From: Gammaproteobacteria bacterium
Lineage (GTDB): Bacteria > Pseudomonadota > Gammaproteobacteria > Chromatiales > Chromatiaceae
Direction of reading: 5' to 3'
DNA: 12,305 nucleotides
NCBI GenBank assembly: GCA_030625445.1
Contig: DAOUQU010000020.1
Span: forward strand, 1-12,305
The notes under the pieces were generated by a model. That model was not told the DNA's origin. It was given only the letters and a program-made list of their open reading frames with translations, and did no database searches. Shown here piece by piece: positions 1 to 6,971 of the stretch (the first letter of the stretch is position 1; every line of letters starts with the position of its first letter). The translations under genes and the position numbers were made by a program.

Positions 1-301
1 CGTATCCAAATCAGATCACCTCGAGTCTTGCCAAAGTGTGAGATTTGGAATGAAAGTGGTGGATAACGTCTGGTTACAACGGAACAGCTTGGTTTTTGGA
101 ATTGACCGGTTTGGAGCAACTACAGTCAATTTCTGAGTCAGCGGTTTGAGCAGATTCTGAGGGTGCAGTGAATGACCGCCATATACTCCAAGCAGACATT
201 TAAACCTTCGAGGTGTATCAGCCTTTGCTATGCTTATAAAAAACTTCAAGCAAGGAATATAATAACCAACGTTTTTAGGGTTTTTATCGGAGAGCTACAC
301 T
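1..301. other. Gene-poor leader upstream of the efflux operon
   Basis: I see no convincing gene here; the possible short reading frames on both strands have no recognisable domain. Two imperfect palindromic structures are visible. AATTGAC at 100-106 is mirrored by GTCAATT at 125-131 (7 bp arms, 18-base spacing). AATGACCGC at 171-179 is partly mirrored by GCAGACATT at 192-200 (7 of 9 positions complementary). The word TTCTGAG also occurs twice, at 131-137 and 155-161. These could be operator or degraded intergenic-repeat sequences, but no family can be assigned. The last 70 bases hold the candidate promoter and ribosome binding site of the operon. Confidence 0.5.
234..263 (+). promoter_or_regulatory. 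Candidate sigma-70 promoter for the five-gene membrane operon
   Basis: A perfect TATAAT lies at 258-263, 38 bases before the first start codon. The best -35 candidate at suitable distance is TTATAA at 234-239, with an 18-base spacer; it matches TTGACA at only three of six positions. The surrounding DNA is AT-rich. The weak -35 suggests either activator dependence or a chance -10 match. This is the only promoter-like sequence I can point to for the whole operon. Confidence 0.35.
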
Positions 302-1432
302 ATGCAAGCAGATATCACATTCATTCGCAAAGCACTATCCAAGGATCTGATGGAGATTTTGATTCGTTTCAGTCTCATCGCCTTTCTGGTGGTCATGAGC
401 GTGAAAATCTTCAGCCCATTTTTGGCCTTGATGCTGTGGGCTGTCATTCTTGCGGTTACCCTATATCCACTCCATCAGCGTGCCGCTAAACGACTTGGCG
501 GTAAACAAGGATGGGCGGCAACTGTGATAGTGGTGTCCGGACTGTTGTTGATAGGTGTTCCCACCGCGATGCTTGGCGGCTCTACTGCAGATTTCATCCA
601 TGAAACGCATACGGCTTTTGAAAACAACACGATCACTATCAAACAGCCGCCTCCCTCGGTTGCCAAATGGCCGCTTATCGGCAATAAACTCCATGGATTA
701 TGGAGCCAGGCTGCCAACGATCTCCCTGCATTGCTGCAAAAGATGCAGCCGCAGCTCGGGAATTTTTCCAAATCCATGTTGAGCTTTGTCGGTGGTGCGG
801 CGAGCGGAATGTTTCAGTTTCTGTTTTCTCTGATTATTGCCGGCATTATGATGGCTTTTGGTCAGTCCGGCAGCGCAGTCATGTTAAAAATCATTCGTCG
901 CCTGACGGGGCCGGCAAAAGGGGAGCAACTGTATCAGCTCTCTACAGCCACTATCCGTTCAGTCTCCATGGGGGTTATTGGTGTGGCCTTTATCCAGGCC
1001 CTGTTGCTGGGTATTGGTTTTGTCTGGGCAGATGTGCCGGCGGCCGGGCTGTTGGCGATTTTAGTCTTAATCTTTGGTATTGCCCAGATACCCGCTGTCA
1101 TCTTTTCAATACCGGTGATTGCGTATGTCTGGTGGAGCGGTGATTCCACAATGAGCAATGTGTTTTTCACCATCTATTTTCTGCTTGCCGGATTCGCGGA
1201 TAATGTACTCAAACCACTCCTCCTCGGTCGCGGTGTAGATGCGCCGATGCCCATCATCCTGCTTGGCGCCCTGGGGGGTATGGTTTCGGCCGGCTTGATC
1301 GGACTCTTTGTTGGCGCCGTATTCCTGGCGCTTGGATACGTTGTCTTCATGGACTGGATTGCCGATGGAGAAGCAGAGGATAGCGAGCTGGCAGACGAAG
1401 ATATCAAGCAGAGCGCTGTGGCCAGCGAATAA
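302..1432 (+). CDS. AI-2E family transporter (PerM/YdgG-type permease)
   Basis: A 376-residue polytopic inner-membrane protein of the AI-2E transporter family (PF01594). Hydrophobic segments occur near residues 20-55 (two helices), 72-92, 160-186, 222-243, 247-277, 287-298 and 315-350. A hydrophilic stretch at about 95-158 separates the third and fourth helices, as is usual in the family. The conserved C-terminal signature is clear: DNVLKP at 300-305, then GRGVDAP and a glycine-rich segment LLGALGG ahead of the last helices. Residues 352-376 are acidic and probably cytoplasmic. The ATG is preceded by GGAGAG at 289-294 with 7 bases of spacing, which supports this start. Family members include a reported AI-2 exporter (E. 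coli TqsA/YdgG) and sodium/proton antiporters, so the substrate is not predictable. The next gene begins 5 bases after the stop, indicating co-transcription. Confidence 0.88.
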   Translation: MQADITFIRKALSKDLMEILIRFSLIAFLVVMSVKIFSPFLALMLWAVILAVTLYPLHQRAAKRLGGKQGWAATVIVVSGLLLIGVPTAMLGGSTADFIHETHTAFENNTITIKQPPPSVAKWPLIGNKLHGLWSQAANDLPALLQKMQPQLGNFSKSMLSFVGGAASGMFQFLFSLIIAGIMMAFGQSGSAVMLKIIRRLTGPAKGEQLYQLSTATIRSVSMGVIGVAFIQALLLGIGFVWADVPAAGLLAILVLIFGIAQIPAVIFSIPVIAYVWWSGDSTMSNVFFTIYFLLAGFADNVLKPLLLGRGVDAPMPIILLGALGGMVSAGLIGLFVGAVFLALGYVVFMDWIADGEAEDSELADEDIKQSAVASE

Positions 1433-1437
1433 GCAAC

Positions 1438-3003
1438 ATGATGTGCAGCTACTTCAGCCAACTTGTGCTCCGCCTGGTTCTGGCCTGCGGAATCCTTACG
1501 CTGACCGCCTGTACCACGTTGGGACCTGACTATCAGGAGCCCAAAGTTGACTGGCTGAAGGAGTGGCAACCCTCCGTATACGGGACAACCGGCAATCAAC
1601 CTGTGCAAAAACAGGTTGATTTACGCTTCTGGTGGAAACTCTTCAATGATCCCGCCCTCAACAAACTCATTGACGTGGCCAGAGAGGAGAATCTGCCACT
1701 GCGTATTGCCGGATTACGCATCTTTGAGAGTAAGGCCCTGCTGGGAATTGCCGGCAGCAGCCTCTACCCTCAAGTGCAGCAGGCCAGCGGCGCCATTAAC
1801 TATGTGAATACCCGCTACCATGGCGGGGATGCGCCGCCTGAGAACCAGAGTTTTGGCAGCTATCAGGCCGGTTTCAACATGGCATGGGAACTCGATTTCT
1901 GGGGCCGATTCAGACGCGGCATCGAATCAGCCGATGCGGCCTATTTAGCCTCTGTCGCCAATCAACAGGATATGCAGGTGCTGATCAGCGCCCAGGTAGC
2001 CGATGTCTATTACGCCTACCGTACAACGCAGGCGCGCATTGCCATTGCGAATGAGAATGCGAAAATTCAAAAACGCAGTTATGAGATTACCACTGAGTTA
2101 TTCGAAAATGGCGAAACTTCGGAACTGGATCTGCAGCAGGCAAAAACCCAGTACCTGGCAACCTTGTCGACGATTCCGCAGCTGGAGATAACGCTGACCC
2201 AAACCCGCAATGCGCTGGCCGCCCTGCTGGGCCGCCCCCCCGGGAAAATACCTGAACTTGCCGCTTCCAGGTACAAGTTGCCTACTGTTGCATCCAGCGC
2301 CATCCGAAAAATCCCCACGTATCTTCTCACGCGCCGCCCCGACATCCGCGCCGCTGCCTGGCAGATAGCCGCCCAGTCAGCCCAAATTGGTATAGCCGAA
2401 GCAGATTACTACCCGGCCATTACGCTTCTGGGAACCCTTGGCTGGTCAGGAAACAGCCTCGGCGGAACGCCGACTACCGGCAATCTGGTGGTTGGTCCTG
2501 CACTGCAGTGGAATATATTTGACTACGGCCGCATCAAAAACAATGTGCGCCTGCAGGATGCCCGGCTGCAACAGTTGATCGAGCAATACCAGGAGTCGGT
2601 ACTGCAGGCCGCAAGAGAAGTCGATGATGCGGCAGTCAGCATAGAGAAAACTGTGGAACAGCAGGCTTTGACCGATGCAGCCGTGAAATCTTCGGAGCGC
2701 GCCCTGGATCTTGCCAACACCAGATATCGTGAAGGCTACGCAGATTTCCAACGGGTGCTGGATGCACAACGCGCATTGTTTTCCCAGGCCGAAGGCCAAC
2801 TGCTGAATCAAGGAAATCATATCGCTGCGGTGATCAGCCTCTATAAGGGCCTGGGCGGCGGATGGATCGCCATGCCGGCGGAACAGCTGATTCCTCAAGA
2901 CGTCAGAGAGACTATGCAGAATCGCAGCAACTGGGGCGATCTTCTGACCTCCCCCAAATCAGAAATCCGGAAGCATCCGGTCGAGACATCTCAAGATGAG
3001 TGA
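1438..3003 (+). CDS. NodT-family outer-membrane efflux lipoprotein (OMF/TolC-like)
   Basis: A 521-residue outer-membrane factor of the RND/NodT lipoprotein type, two OEP (PF02321) repeats. The N-terminus is a lipoprotein signal: a hydrophobic stretch at 9-24 followed by lipobox L22-T-A-C25, then the typical TTLGPDYQ-P sequence. Other family hallmarks are WELDFWGRFRRG at about 150-161, the RRPDIRAA motif near residue 299 introducing the second repeat, and N-x-FDYGRI-N near 360-368. The protein should form the trimeric outer-membrane duct that exports substrate delivered by the downstream membrane-fusion protein. The gene follows the AI-2E gene by 5 bases and overlaps the HlyD gene by 8 bases (ATGAGTGA). 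No strong Shine-Dalgarno is seen before the tandem ATG ATG, so translation is probably coupled to the gene upstream. Length is somewhat above the usual 460-490 residues, owing to a C-terminal extension after about residue 475. Confidence 0.92.
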   Translation: MMCSYFSQLVLRLVLACGILTLTACTTLGPDYQEPKVDWLKEWQPSVYGTTGNQPVQKQVDLRFWWKLFNDPALNKLIDVAREENLPLRIAGLRIFESKALLGIAGSSLYPQVQQASGAINYVNTRYHGGDAPPENQSFGSYQAGFNMAWELDFWGRFRRGIESADAAYLASVANQQDMQVLISAQVADVYYAYRTTQARIAIANENAKIQKRSYEITTELFENGETSELDLQQAKTQYLATLSTIPQLEITLTQTRNALAALLGRPPGKIPELAASRYKLPTVASSAIRKIPTYLLTRRPDIRAAAWQIAAQSAQIGIAEADYYPAITLLGTLGWSGNSLGGTPTTGNLVVGPALQWNIFDYGRIKNNVRLQDARLQQLIEQYQESVLQAAREVDDAAVSIEKTVEQQALTDAAVKSSERALDLANTRYREGYADFQRVLDAQRALFSQAEGQLLNQGNHIAAVISLYKGLGGGWIAMPAEQLIPQDVRETMQNRSNWGDLLTSPKSEIRKHPVETSQDE

Positions 3004-4159
3004 AACCAAGCAACAACCCAACAGCGACGAAGCTAAGGCTGACGAAGTGCAAGCCAACTCAACGCAGAGTGATGAAAAGAGTGCTGCATCTTCCGTCAAG
3101 ATAGGAACAGCCGCTATCCTGCTGGTAATCATTGCCAGCCTGACCTGGTACCTGCTCTTCGACCGGTTCACGCCATATACATCGCAGGCGCGCATACAGG
3201 GGTTTGTCGTCGGCGTCGCCCCCAAGGTCGCCGGTGTGGTGACCAGGGTATGGGTCAAGAACAACCAGGAAGTTGCTACGGATCAAGCGCTGTTTGAGAT
3301 TGATCGCTCACAATATGAGATCGCCTTGAAACGCGCCCAGTCAGACCTGGAAAATACACAGCGCCAGATTGGCGCCAACACAGCAGGGATTGAATCGGCG
3401 CAAGCCAGCCTGCTTGCCGCACAAGCCAATAAAACCAGGGCCAAACAGGATGCCGACCGCCAGGAGCGCTTGTATAAAGAGGATTCGGGAGCCATTTCAG
3501 TGCGTCGCGTGGAGATGGCGCGCGCATCGCTGCAGCAGGCGCTAGCGCAAGTGACAACGGCCGAAGCTGAGATCGAGCGTGCCAAAGAACAGAGAGGGGG
3601 GGAAGGTGAGGATAATGCCCAGCTAAAATCTGCACAGAGTGCTGTGGATAATGCTGAACGTGATCTCGGAAACACCATCGTCAAGGCATCTGCACGCGGG
3701 GTAATTACTGACTTGCGCACCGATGTGGGTCAATTCGCTGCTGCAGGCGCCCCGCTAATGACACTGATCTCCATCAATGACATCTGGATCAACGCTGAAT
3801 TTACCGAGAATAATCTGGGACATGTGCGTGTTGGAACACCGGTTGAGATTGTCGTCGATGCACTCCCCGGGACGATTATTAACGGCAGGATACGCAGTAT
3901 TGGTCTTGGCGTCGCTGCCGGGCAGCCGCCGCCTGCGGGCACTCTGCCCACGATTGAGAATAATCGGGATTGGCTGCGCCAGTCGCAACGCTATCCGGTG
4001 ATGATCGAATTTGATCCCCAGCAGCGTGACCAGCTTAAGGAGCATTTACGTATTGGCGGGCAGGCGGAAGTGATTGCCTATACTGACGAGCATGGACTGC
4101 TCAGAACACTGGCAAAAGCCTATATTCGCATGATGAGCTGGCTCTCCTATGCCTATTGA
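2996..4159 (+). CDS. HlyD/EmrA-type periplasmic membrane-fusion protein
   Basis: A 387-residue periplasmic adaptor. Residues 1-33 are hydrophilic and rich in Q, S, E and K (cytoplasmic). One transmembrane helix spans about 36-55. The first half of the lipoyl (biotinyl-like) domain is at about 68-104 and includes VAPKVAGVV; a long alpha-helical hairpin of heptad-like Q/A/E/R-rich sequence fills about 105-228; the second lipoyl half, KASARGVITDLRTDVGQF, begins at 230 and leads into the beta-barrel region (IWINAEFTENNL at 263-274). These features fit the EmrA/AaeA group, which links an inner-membrane transporter to a TolC-like channel. The start overlaps the outer-membrane-factor stop by 8 bases. 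A short ORF overlaps this gene's stop. The substrate cannot be inferred from the adaptor. Confidence 0.9.
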   Translation: MSETKQQPNSDEAKADEVQANSTQSDEKSAASSVKIGTAAILLVIIASLTWYLLFDRFTPYTSQARIQGFVVGVAPKVAGVVTRVWVKNNQEVATDQALFEIDRSQYEIALKRAQSDLENTQRQIGANTAGIESAQASLLAAQANKTRAKQDADRQERLYKEDSGAISVRRVEMARASLQQALAQVTTAEAEIERAKEQRGGEGEDNAQLKSAQSAVDNAERDLGNTIVKASARGVITDLRTDVGQFAAAGAPLMTLISINDIWINAEFTENNLGHVRVGTPVEIVVDALPGTIINGRIRSIGLGVAAGQPPPAGTLPTIENNRDWLRQSQRYPVMIEFDPQQRDQLKEHLRIGGQAEVIAYTDEHGLLRTLAKAYIRMMSWLSYAY

Positions 4160-4205
4160 AACTGAATCTTCCATGTCTCGTCACTCTGAGACCTGGTCTC
4201 GCTAG
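4149..4205 (+). other. 18-codon mini-ORF bridging the HlyD and DUF2955 genes
   Basis: ATG at 4149 opens an 18-codon frame ending in TAG at 4203-4205 (product begins MPIETESSMSRH). It overlaps the last 11 bases of the HlyD gene and stops 8 bases before the DUF2955 start codon. That arrangement would let ribosomes pass from one gene to the next, since the DUF2955 ATG has no clear Shine-Dalgarno. Alternatively it is the remnant of an N-terminal extension of the DUF2955 protein put out of frame. No evidence of translation is visible beyond position. Confidence 0.3.
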
Positions 4206-4213
4206 CAAAACAG

Positions 4214-5260
4214 ATGCATATTCAGGCAAGACGCATATTTCGCTTAAGCCTGGTTTCCGCCCTGGCTTTGGCTGCCGCTTATGCCCTGCAACTGCCGCTG
4301 CCCTTTATCGCGCCGCTGTTTGCCTTTTTGTTCGCCTCCATGCCTGCCCCTCCGATGGGGCCGAAAAATCTGTTCGGGCTGTTGCTGGTGGTATTGATAG
4401 CGCTGGGCATGGGGTTGCTGCTGATCCCGCTGCTGCAACATTACCAGATGACCGCGCTGCTGATAGTGGCTCTGGGCCTCTACTTGAGCTCTTACCTGAC
4501 CGTCAACATGGGCAAGGCATTGTTCGGCACATTTCTCACCATCGGCTTCACCTTGATCTCTGCCGCCGGCACAGTCAGCTATAGTCTCGCCACCCTGGTC
4601 ATCCAGGCGCTGGTCATCGGGATTGCCGTTGCCGTTGTTTGCCAGTGGCTGGTGTATCCCTGGTTTCCTGAAGATCCCGCTCCGCCAGGGGGAGCGCAAG
4701 CTGCGAAAACCACTCCCAACCAATCCAACTGGATTGCCCTGCGCAGCACACTGATCGTGCTGCCTGTCTATTGGCTGGTGTTAACCAATCCGACCGCCTA
4801 CATGGCCATCATCATGAAAGCCGTTTTATTGAGTCAGCAAAGCACAATGGTCGATGCAAAAAGTGCGGGGCGGGAGCTGCTTGGCTCCACATTTCTGGGC
4901 GGTATTTTTGCTGTTCTATTCTGGGTAGCCTTGGGGGTGTCACCCAATTTGTGGATGTTTTTTTTGTGGATGCTGCTTTTCTGCCTCTATTTTTCCAGCA
5001 AAATCTTCGGCCTCATCAGCAGCCGTTTTCCGGCATCCTTCTGGGTTAATGTGGCAATGACAATGCTGATCATGTTAGGTCCGGCAGTTGAGGACAGCGC
5101 CGGTGGTGACGATGTCTATGCAGCATTTCTTGGCCGCCTGGGACTCTTCATCGCAGTGACCCTGTATGCATGGCTGGCCCTCTACTTTTTGGAATATTTG
5201 CGTACCCGTCGCCCCCGAAAACAAGTTGCATCATCCCTAATTGCCTCATCCCTAAAATAA
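4214..5260 (+). CDS. DUF2955/FUSC-like inner-membrane efflux component
   Basis: A 348-residue, very hydrophobic protein that I assign to the DUF2955 family, related to FUSC/AaeB-type exporters. It has two similar membrane halves. The first, about residues 10-150, contains MPAPPMGPK at 43-51 and helices near 55-75, 78-95, 103-120 and 124-146. A hydrophilic linker with EDPAPPGG and a run of polar residues covers about 152-172. The second half, about 176-328, includes the segment GRELLGSTFLGG at 219-230. The last 20 residues are basic and polar. Placed directly after an adaptor gene and an outer-membrane factor, it is most likely the energised inner-membrane pump of a tripartite system. The start at 4214 is the only in-frame ATG after the upstream TGA at 4187; no good ribosome binding site precedes it. 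The family call is from sequence character and context, and no substrate is known to me. Confidence 0.78.
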   Translation: MHIQARRIFRLSLVSALALAAAYALQLPLPFIAPLFAFLFASMPAPPMGPKNLFGLLLVVLIALGMGLLLIPLLQHYQMTALLIVALGLYLSSYLTVNMGKALFGTFLTIGFTLISAAGTVSYSLATLVIQALVIGIAVAVVCQWLVYPWFPEDPAPPGGAQAAKTTPNQSNWIALRSTLIVLPVYWLVLTNPTAYMAIIMKAVLLSQQSTMVDAKSAGRELLGSTFLGGIFAVLFWVALGVSPNLWMFFLWMLLFCLYFSSKIFGLISSRFPASFWVNVAMTMLIMLGPAVEDSAGGDDVYAAFLGRLGLFIAVTLYAWLALYFLEYLRTRRPRKQVASSLIASSLK

Positions 5261-5276
5261 TACGGAGTCATCCCTA
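5231..5276 (+). repeat. Three copies of TCATCCCTA at a gene junction
   Basis: The nonamer TCATCCCTA occurs at 5231-5239, 5246-5254 and 5268-5276. The first two copies lie in the last codons of the DUF2955 gene and are 15 bases apart, so they encode a repeated SSL. The third lies between the ribosome binding site and the ATG of the channel-like gene, its last base being the A of the start codon. This may be a small tandem expansion of the gene end or a binding site for a protein or small RNA. Confidence 0.6.
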
Positions 5277-5704
5277 TGCTGATTAATCTCCTGCTCGGTC
5301 TGCCGATAATGGTCGTGTGTTTATTGTTGCAAACAGCGCTGCTAGTAGTTGCAGCTCGTTACTTTATTAACCACCAGCATCTGGTGAATAACGCTTCGCT
5401 CTGGTCCAGCATGCTGGTAATCAGCGGTGTGATGCTGCTGCTGGTCGTCGGTAATCTGGGACAAATAGCTGTTTGGTCGTGGTTGTTCCTGTTACTGGAG
5501 GAATTTCAACAGTTTGATGTCGCATTTTATCACTCGGCAGTGAATTTCGGCTCACTCGGTTATGGTGATATCGTCATGTCAGACGAGCATAAATTGCTTG
5601 GCGCACTTGAGGCCATCAATGGCGTGCTGATGATTGGCGTATCGACTGCTGCATTGATGACGACATTTCAGAATGCCACAAAGAAAACCCTCGCAGCCCG
5701 GTAG
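5276..5704 (+). CDS. Small potassium-channel-like membrane protein (SLGYGD pore)
   Basis: A 142-residue membrane protein. Hydrophobic helices lie at about 5-27 and 46-74 (long enough for one tilted helix or a helix plus re-entrant segment), followed by a pore-like segment VAFYHSAVNFGSLGYGD at 82-98 and a last helix at about 108-128. The SLGYGD sequence at 93-98 matches the T-V-G-Y-G-D selectivity filter of potassium channels except for S and L in the first two places, and the preceding residues resemble a pore helix. This fits the Ion_trans_2 (PF07885) type, with no nucleotide or RCK regulatory domain attached. Start choice is good: GGAG at 5264-5267 sits 8 bases before the ATG. It follows the DUF2955 gene by 15 bases, so it belongs to the efflux operon. 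It might balance potential or cation movement during pump activity, but that is inference; the transported ion is not proven. Confidence 0.72.
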   Translation: MLINLLLGLPIMVVCLLLQTALLVVAARYFINHQHLVNNASLWSSMLVISGVMLLLVVGNLGQIAVWSWLFLLLEEFQQFDVAFYHSAVNFGSLGYGDIVMSDEHKLLGALEAINGVLMIGVSTAALMTTFQNATKKTLAAR

Positions 5705-5758
5705 GAGTGAGAAGTTATGGAAGGGTTTATTATCAATGACTTACAATAGGCACCCGAT

Positions 5759-6070
5759 TTACTCGGCGCAATGAATGCAGCGGGTAGCAAAAGGCATCAC
5801 CTTGAGCCGCTCTGCCCCGATCTCTTCACCGCAGCTTTCGCAGATTCCGTAGGTGCCTTCTTCCACCTGCCGCAGTGCCTGCCTGATCTGGGTAAGGGCG
5901 GCGGCAGTCTCCAGTTGCAAGCCATGCAGCACGTCGTCATTTTCGCGTTCGGTCACCTGTTCGGCAAAGTCGGCGCTGTGATCGCTTGTCAGATCACTCG
6001 TAATGCGTTCGAGCCGGTGGCTCAGCTCCTCTTCAAGGAGTTGCAGTTGTTGTTTTAAATTTTCAGACAT
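5759..6070 (-). CDS. Short DksA/TraR-family C4 zinc-finger protein
   Basis: A 103-residue protein of the DksA/TraR zinc-finger family (PF01258). The N-terminal part, about 1-70, is predicted coiled coil, with an acidic patch SADFAEQVTERENDD at 32-46 where DksA proteins carry their active tip. The zinc finger follows: C77-E-S-C80 and C98-I-H-C101, with GTYGICESCG and a FATRCIHC ending that are typical. Family members bind in the RNA polymerase secondary channel and change promoter response, with or without ppGpp. At 103 residues it is shorter than DksA (about 150) and belongs to the widespread stand-alone short group. The sequence AGGG lies about 9 bases upstream of the ATG. It is 106 bases downstream of tatD on the same strand and convergent with the channel-like gene. 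Targets are unknown. Confidence 0.88.
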   Translation of the reverse strand: MSENLKQQLQLLEEELSHRLERITSDLTSDHSADFAEQVTERENDDVLHGLQLETAAALTQIRQALRQVEEGTYGICESCGEEIGAERLKVMPFATRCIHCAE

Positions 6071-6126
6071 TGTTTGTTACCCTGATGCTTCAAATCCACT
6101 ACTCCAGGAGTCCCTTACGCATTGAT

Positions 6127-6153
6127 GCAGTTCATGCCTCACTGGCATCCTGC
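6127..6153 (-). terminator. Weak stem-loop between tatD and the DksA-like gene
   Basis: ATGCC at 6134-6138 pairs with GGCAT at 6144-6148 around a 5-base loop, and outer GCAG at 6127-6130 pairs with CTGC at 6150-6153 across a small asymmetric bulge. No uridine run follows on either strand, so a classical intrinsic terminator is not supported. It could stabilise or process the mRNA end of tatD, or be chance. Confidence 0.25.
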
Positions 6154-6176
6154 GATTTCACCCCATTTCCACGGGA

Positions 6177-6971
6177 TTATTGAGAACTTACCCCCGCAGC
6201 AGTAAAGAGCTTGAAAAAATTGCTGCTGGTTATCTGCGCCAGCTCTTCAACCTCCATGCCGCGCAGCTCTGCAATGGTTTCAGCGACACGATAGATGTAT
6301 TTAGGCTGGTTCGGCTTGCCACGGTAAGGAGCGGGCGCGAGATAGGGGGAGTCTGTTTCGATCAGCATGCGATCCAGTGGAACCTTTTTTGCGACATCAC
6401 GCAAATCGGCTGCATTATTAAAGGTCACTATGCCTGAAAAGGAGATATAAAACCCCATATCCAGCGCCTGCTGCGCCATCTCCCAGGTTTCGGTAAAGCA
6501 GTGCATGACACCACCGGCATCCCTCGCCTGCTCCTGCTGCATCAGTGTAATGGTATCTTTCCGGGCCTGGCGAGTGTGGATGATCAGCGGCTTGCGCGAC
6601 TCTCTCGCTGCATGGATATGAGTACGGAAACGCTTCTGCTGCCACTCCATGCCACCCTTATCGCTGCGAAAATAGTCGAGTCCGGTTTCCCCTATGGCTA
6701 CGTTTTCCGGGATTGAAGCCAGCTCAACCAGCTCGGCAGCTGTTGGCTCTCTGCGATCCAGGTCATTGGGATGGACGCCTACCGAGACAAAGATGTTGTC
6801 ATACTCCCGCACCAGCTCCAGCATAGCGGGATAGCTCTCAAGATCAATGCAGACGCATAGCATTTGCTCGACACCGGACTCCAGTGTAGCGCTGACAAAA
6901 TTCTGAAACTCCCCGTCATAGGAGGCCAGGTCTACCCGGTCGAGATGACAGTGGGAGTCAACGAGCTTCAT
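6177..6971 (-). CDS. TatD-family metal-dependent hydrolase (YcfH-like)
   Basis: A 264-residue TIM-barrel metal-dependent hydrolase of the TatD family (PF01026), whose members are metal-dependent DNases and deoxynucleases. Metal-binding positions are visible: H7-x-H9 in the DSHCHLD motif, E95 in GETGLDY, H132 in IIHTR, H157 in MHCF and D207 in ETDSPYLAP. Length is normal for the family. Its position next to pilZ and holB matches Pseudomonas, and the corresponding gene next to holB in E. coli is ycfH, so this is most likely the YcfH-type paralogue and not TatD of the tat operon. The start codon overlaps the pilZ stop by one base (TAATG), indicating translational coupling. Confidence 0.93.
   Translation of the reverse strand: MKLVDSHCHLDRVDLASYDGEFQNFVSATLESGVEQMLCVCIDLESYPAMLELVREYDNIFVSVGVHPNDLDRREPTAAELVELASIPENVAIGETGLDYFRSDKGGMEWQQKRFRTHIHAARESRKPLIIHTRQARKDTITLMQQEQARDAGGVMHCFTETWEMAQQALDMGFYISFSGIVTFNNAADLRDVAKKVPLDRMLIETDSPYLAPAPYRGKPNQPKYIYRVAETIAELRGMEVEELAQITSSNFFKLFTAAGVSSQ

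Noticed and set aside
16..249. 77-codon minus-strand ORF in the leader
   Set aside because: No recognisable domain, biased composition, no ribosome binding site, and it overlaps the operon's regulatory region; most likely chance.
172..489. 105-codon plus-strand ORF overlapping the AI-2E gene start
   Set aside because: Different frame from a clear family member with a good ribosome binding site; a shadow of that gene.
4156..4584. 142-codon ORF beginning TTG at the HlyD stop
   Set aside because: Product is Arg/Cys/Pro/His-rich without a domain and overlaps the hydrophobic DUF2955 frame; a shadow.
5717..5749. 10-codon ORF (MEGFIINDLQ) after the channel-like gene, preceded by AGGAG
   Set aside because: Too short to judge, and the AGGAG overlaps the channel gene's stop by chance; no supporting structure.
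5705..5758. Possible bidirectional terminator between the convergent channel-like and DksA-like genes
   Set aside because: No stem of useful length with a T run was found on either strand.
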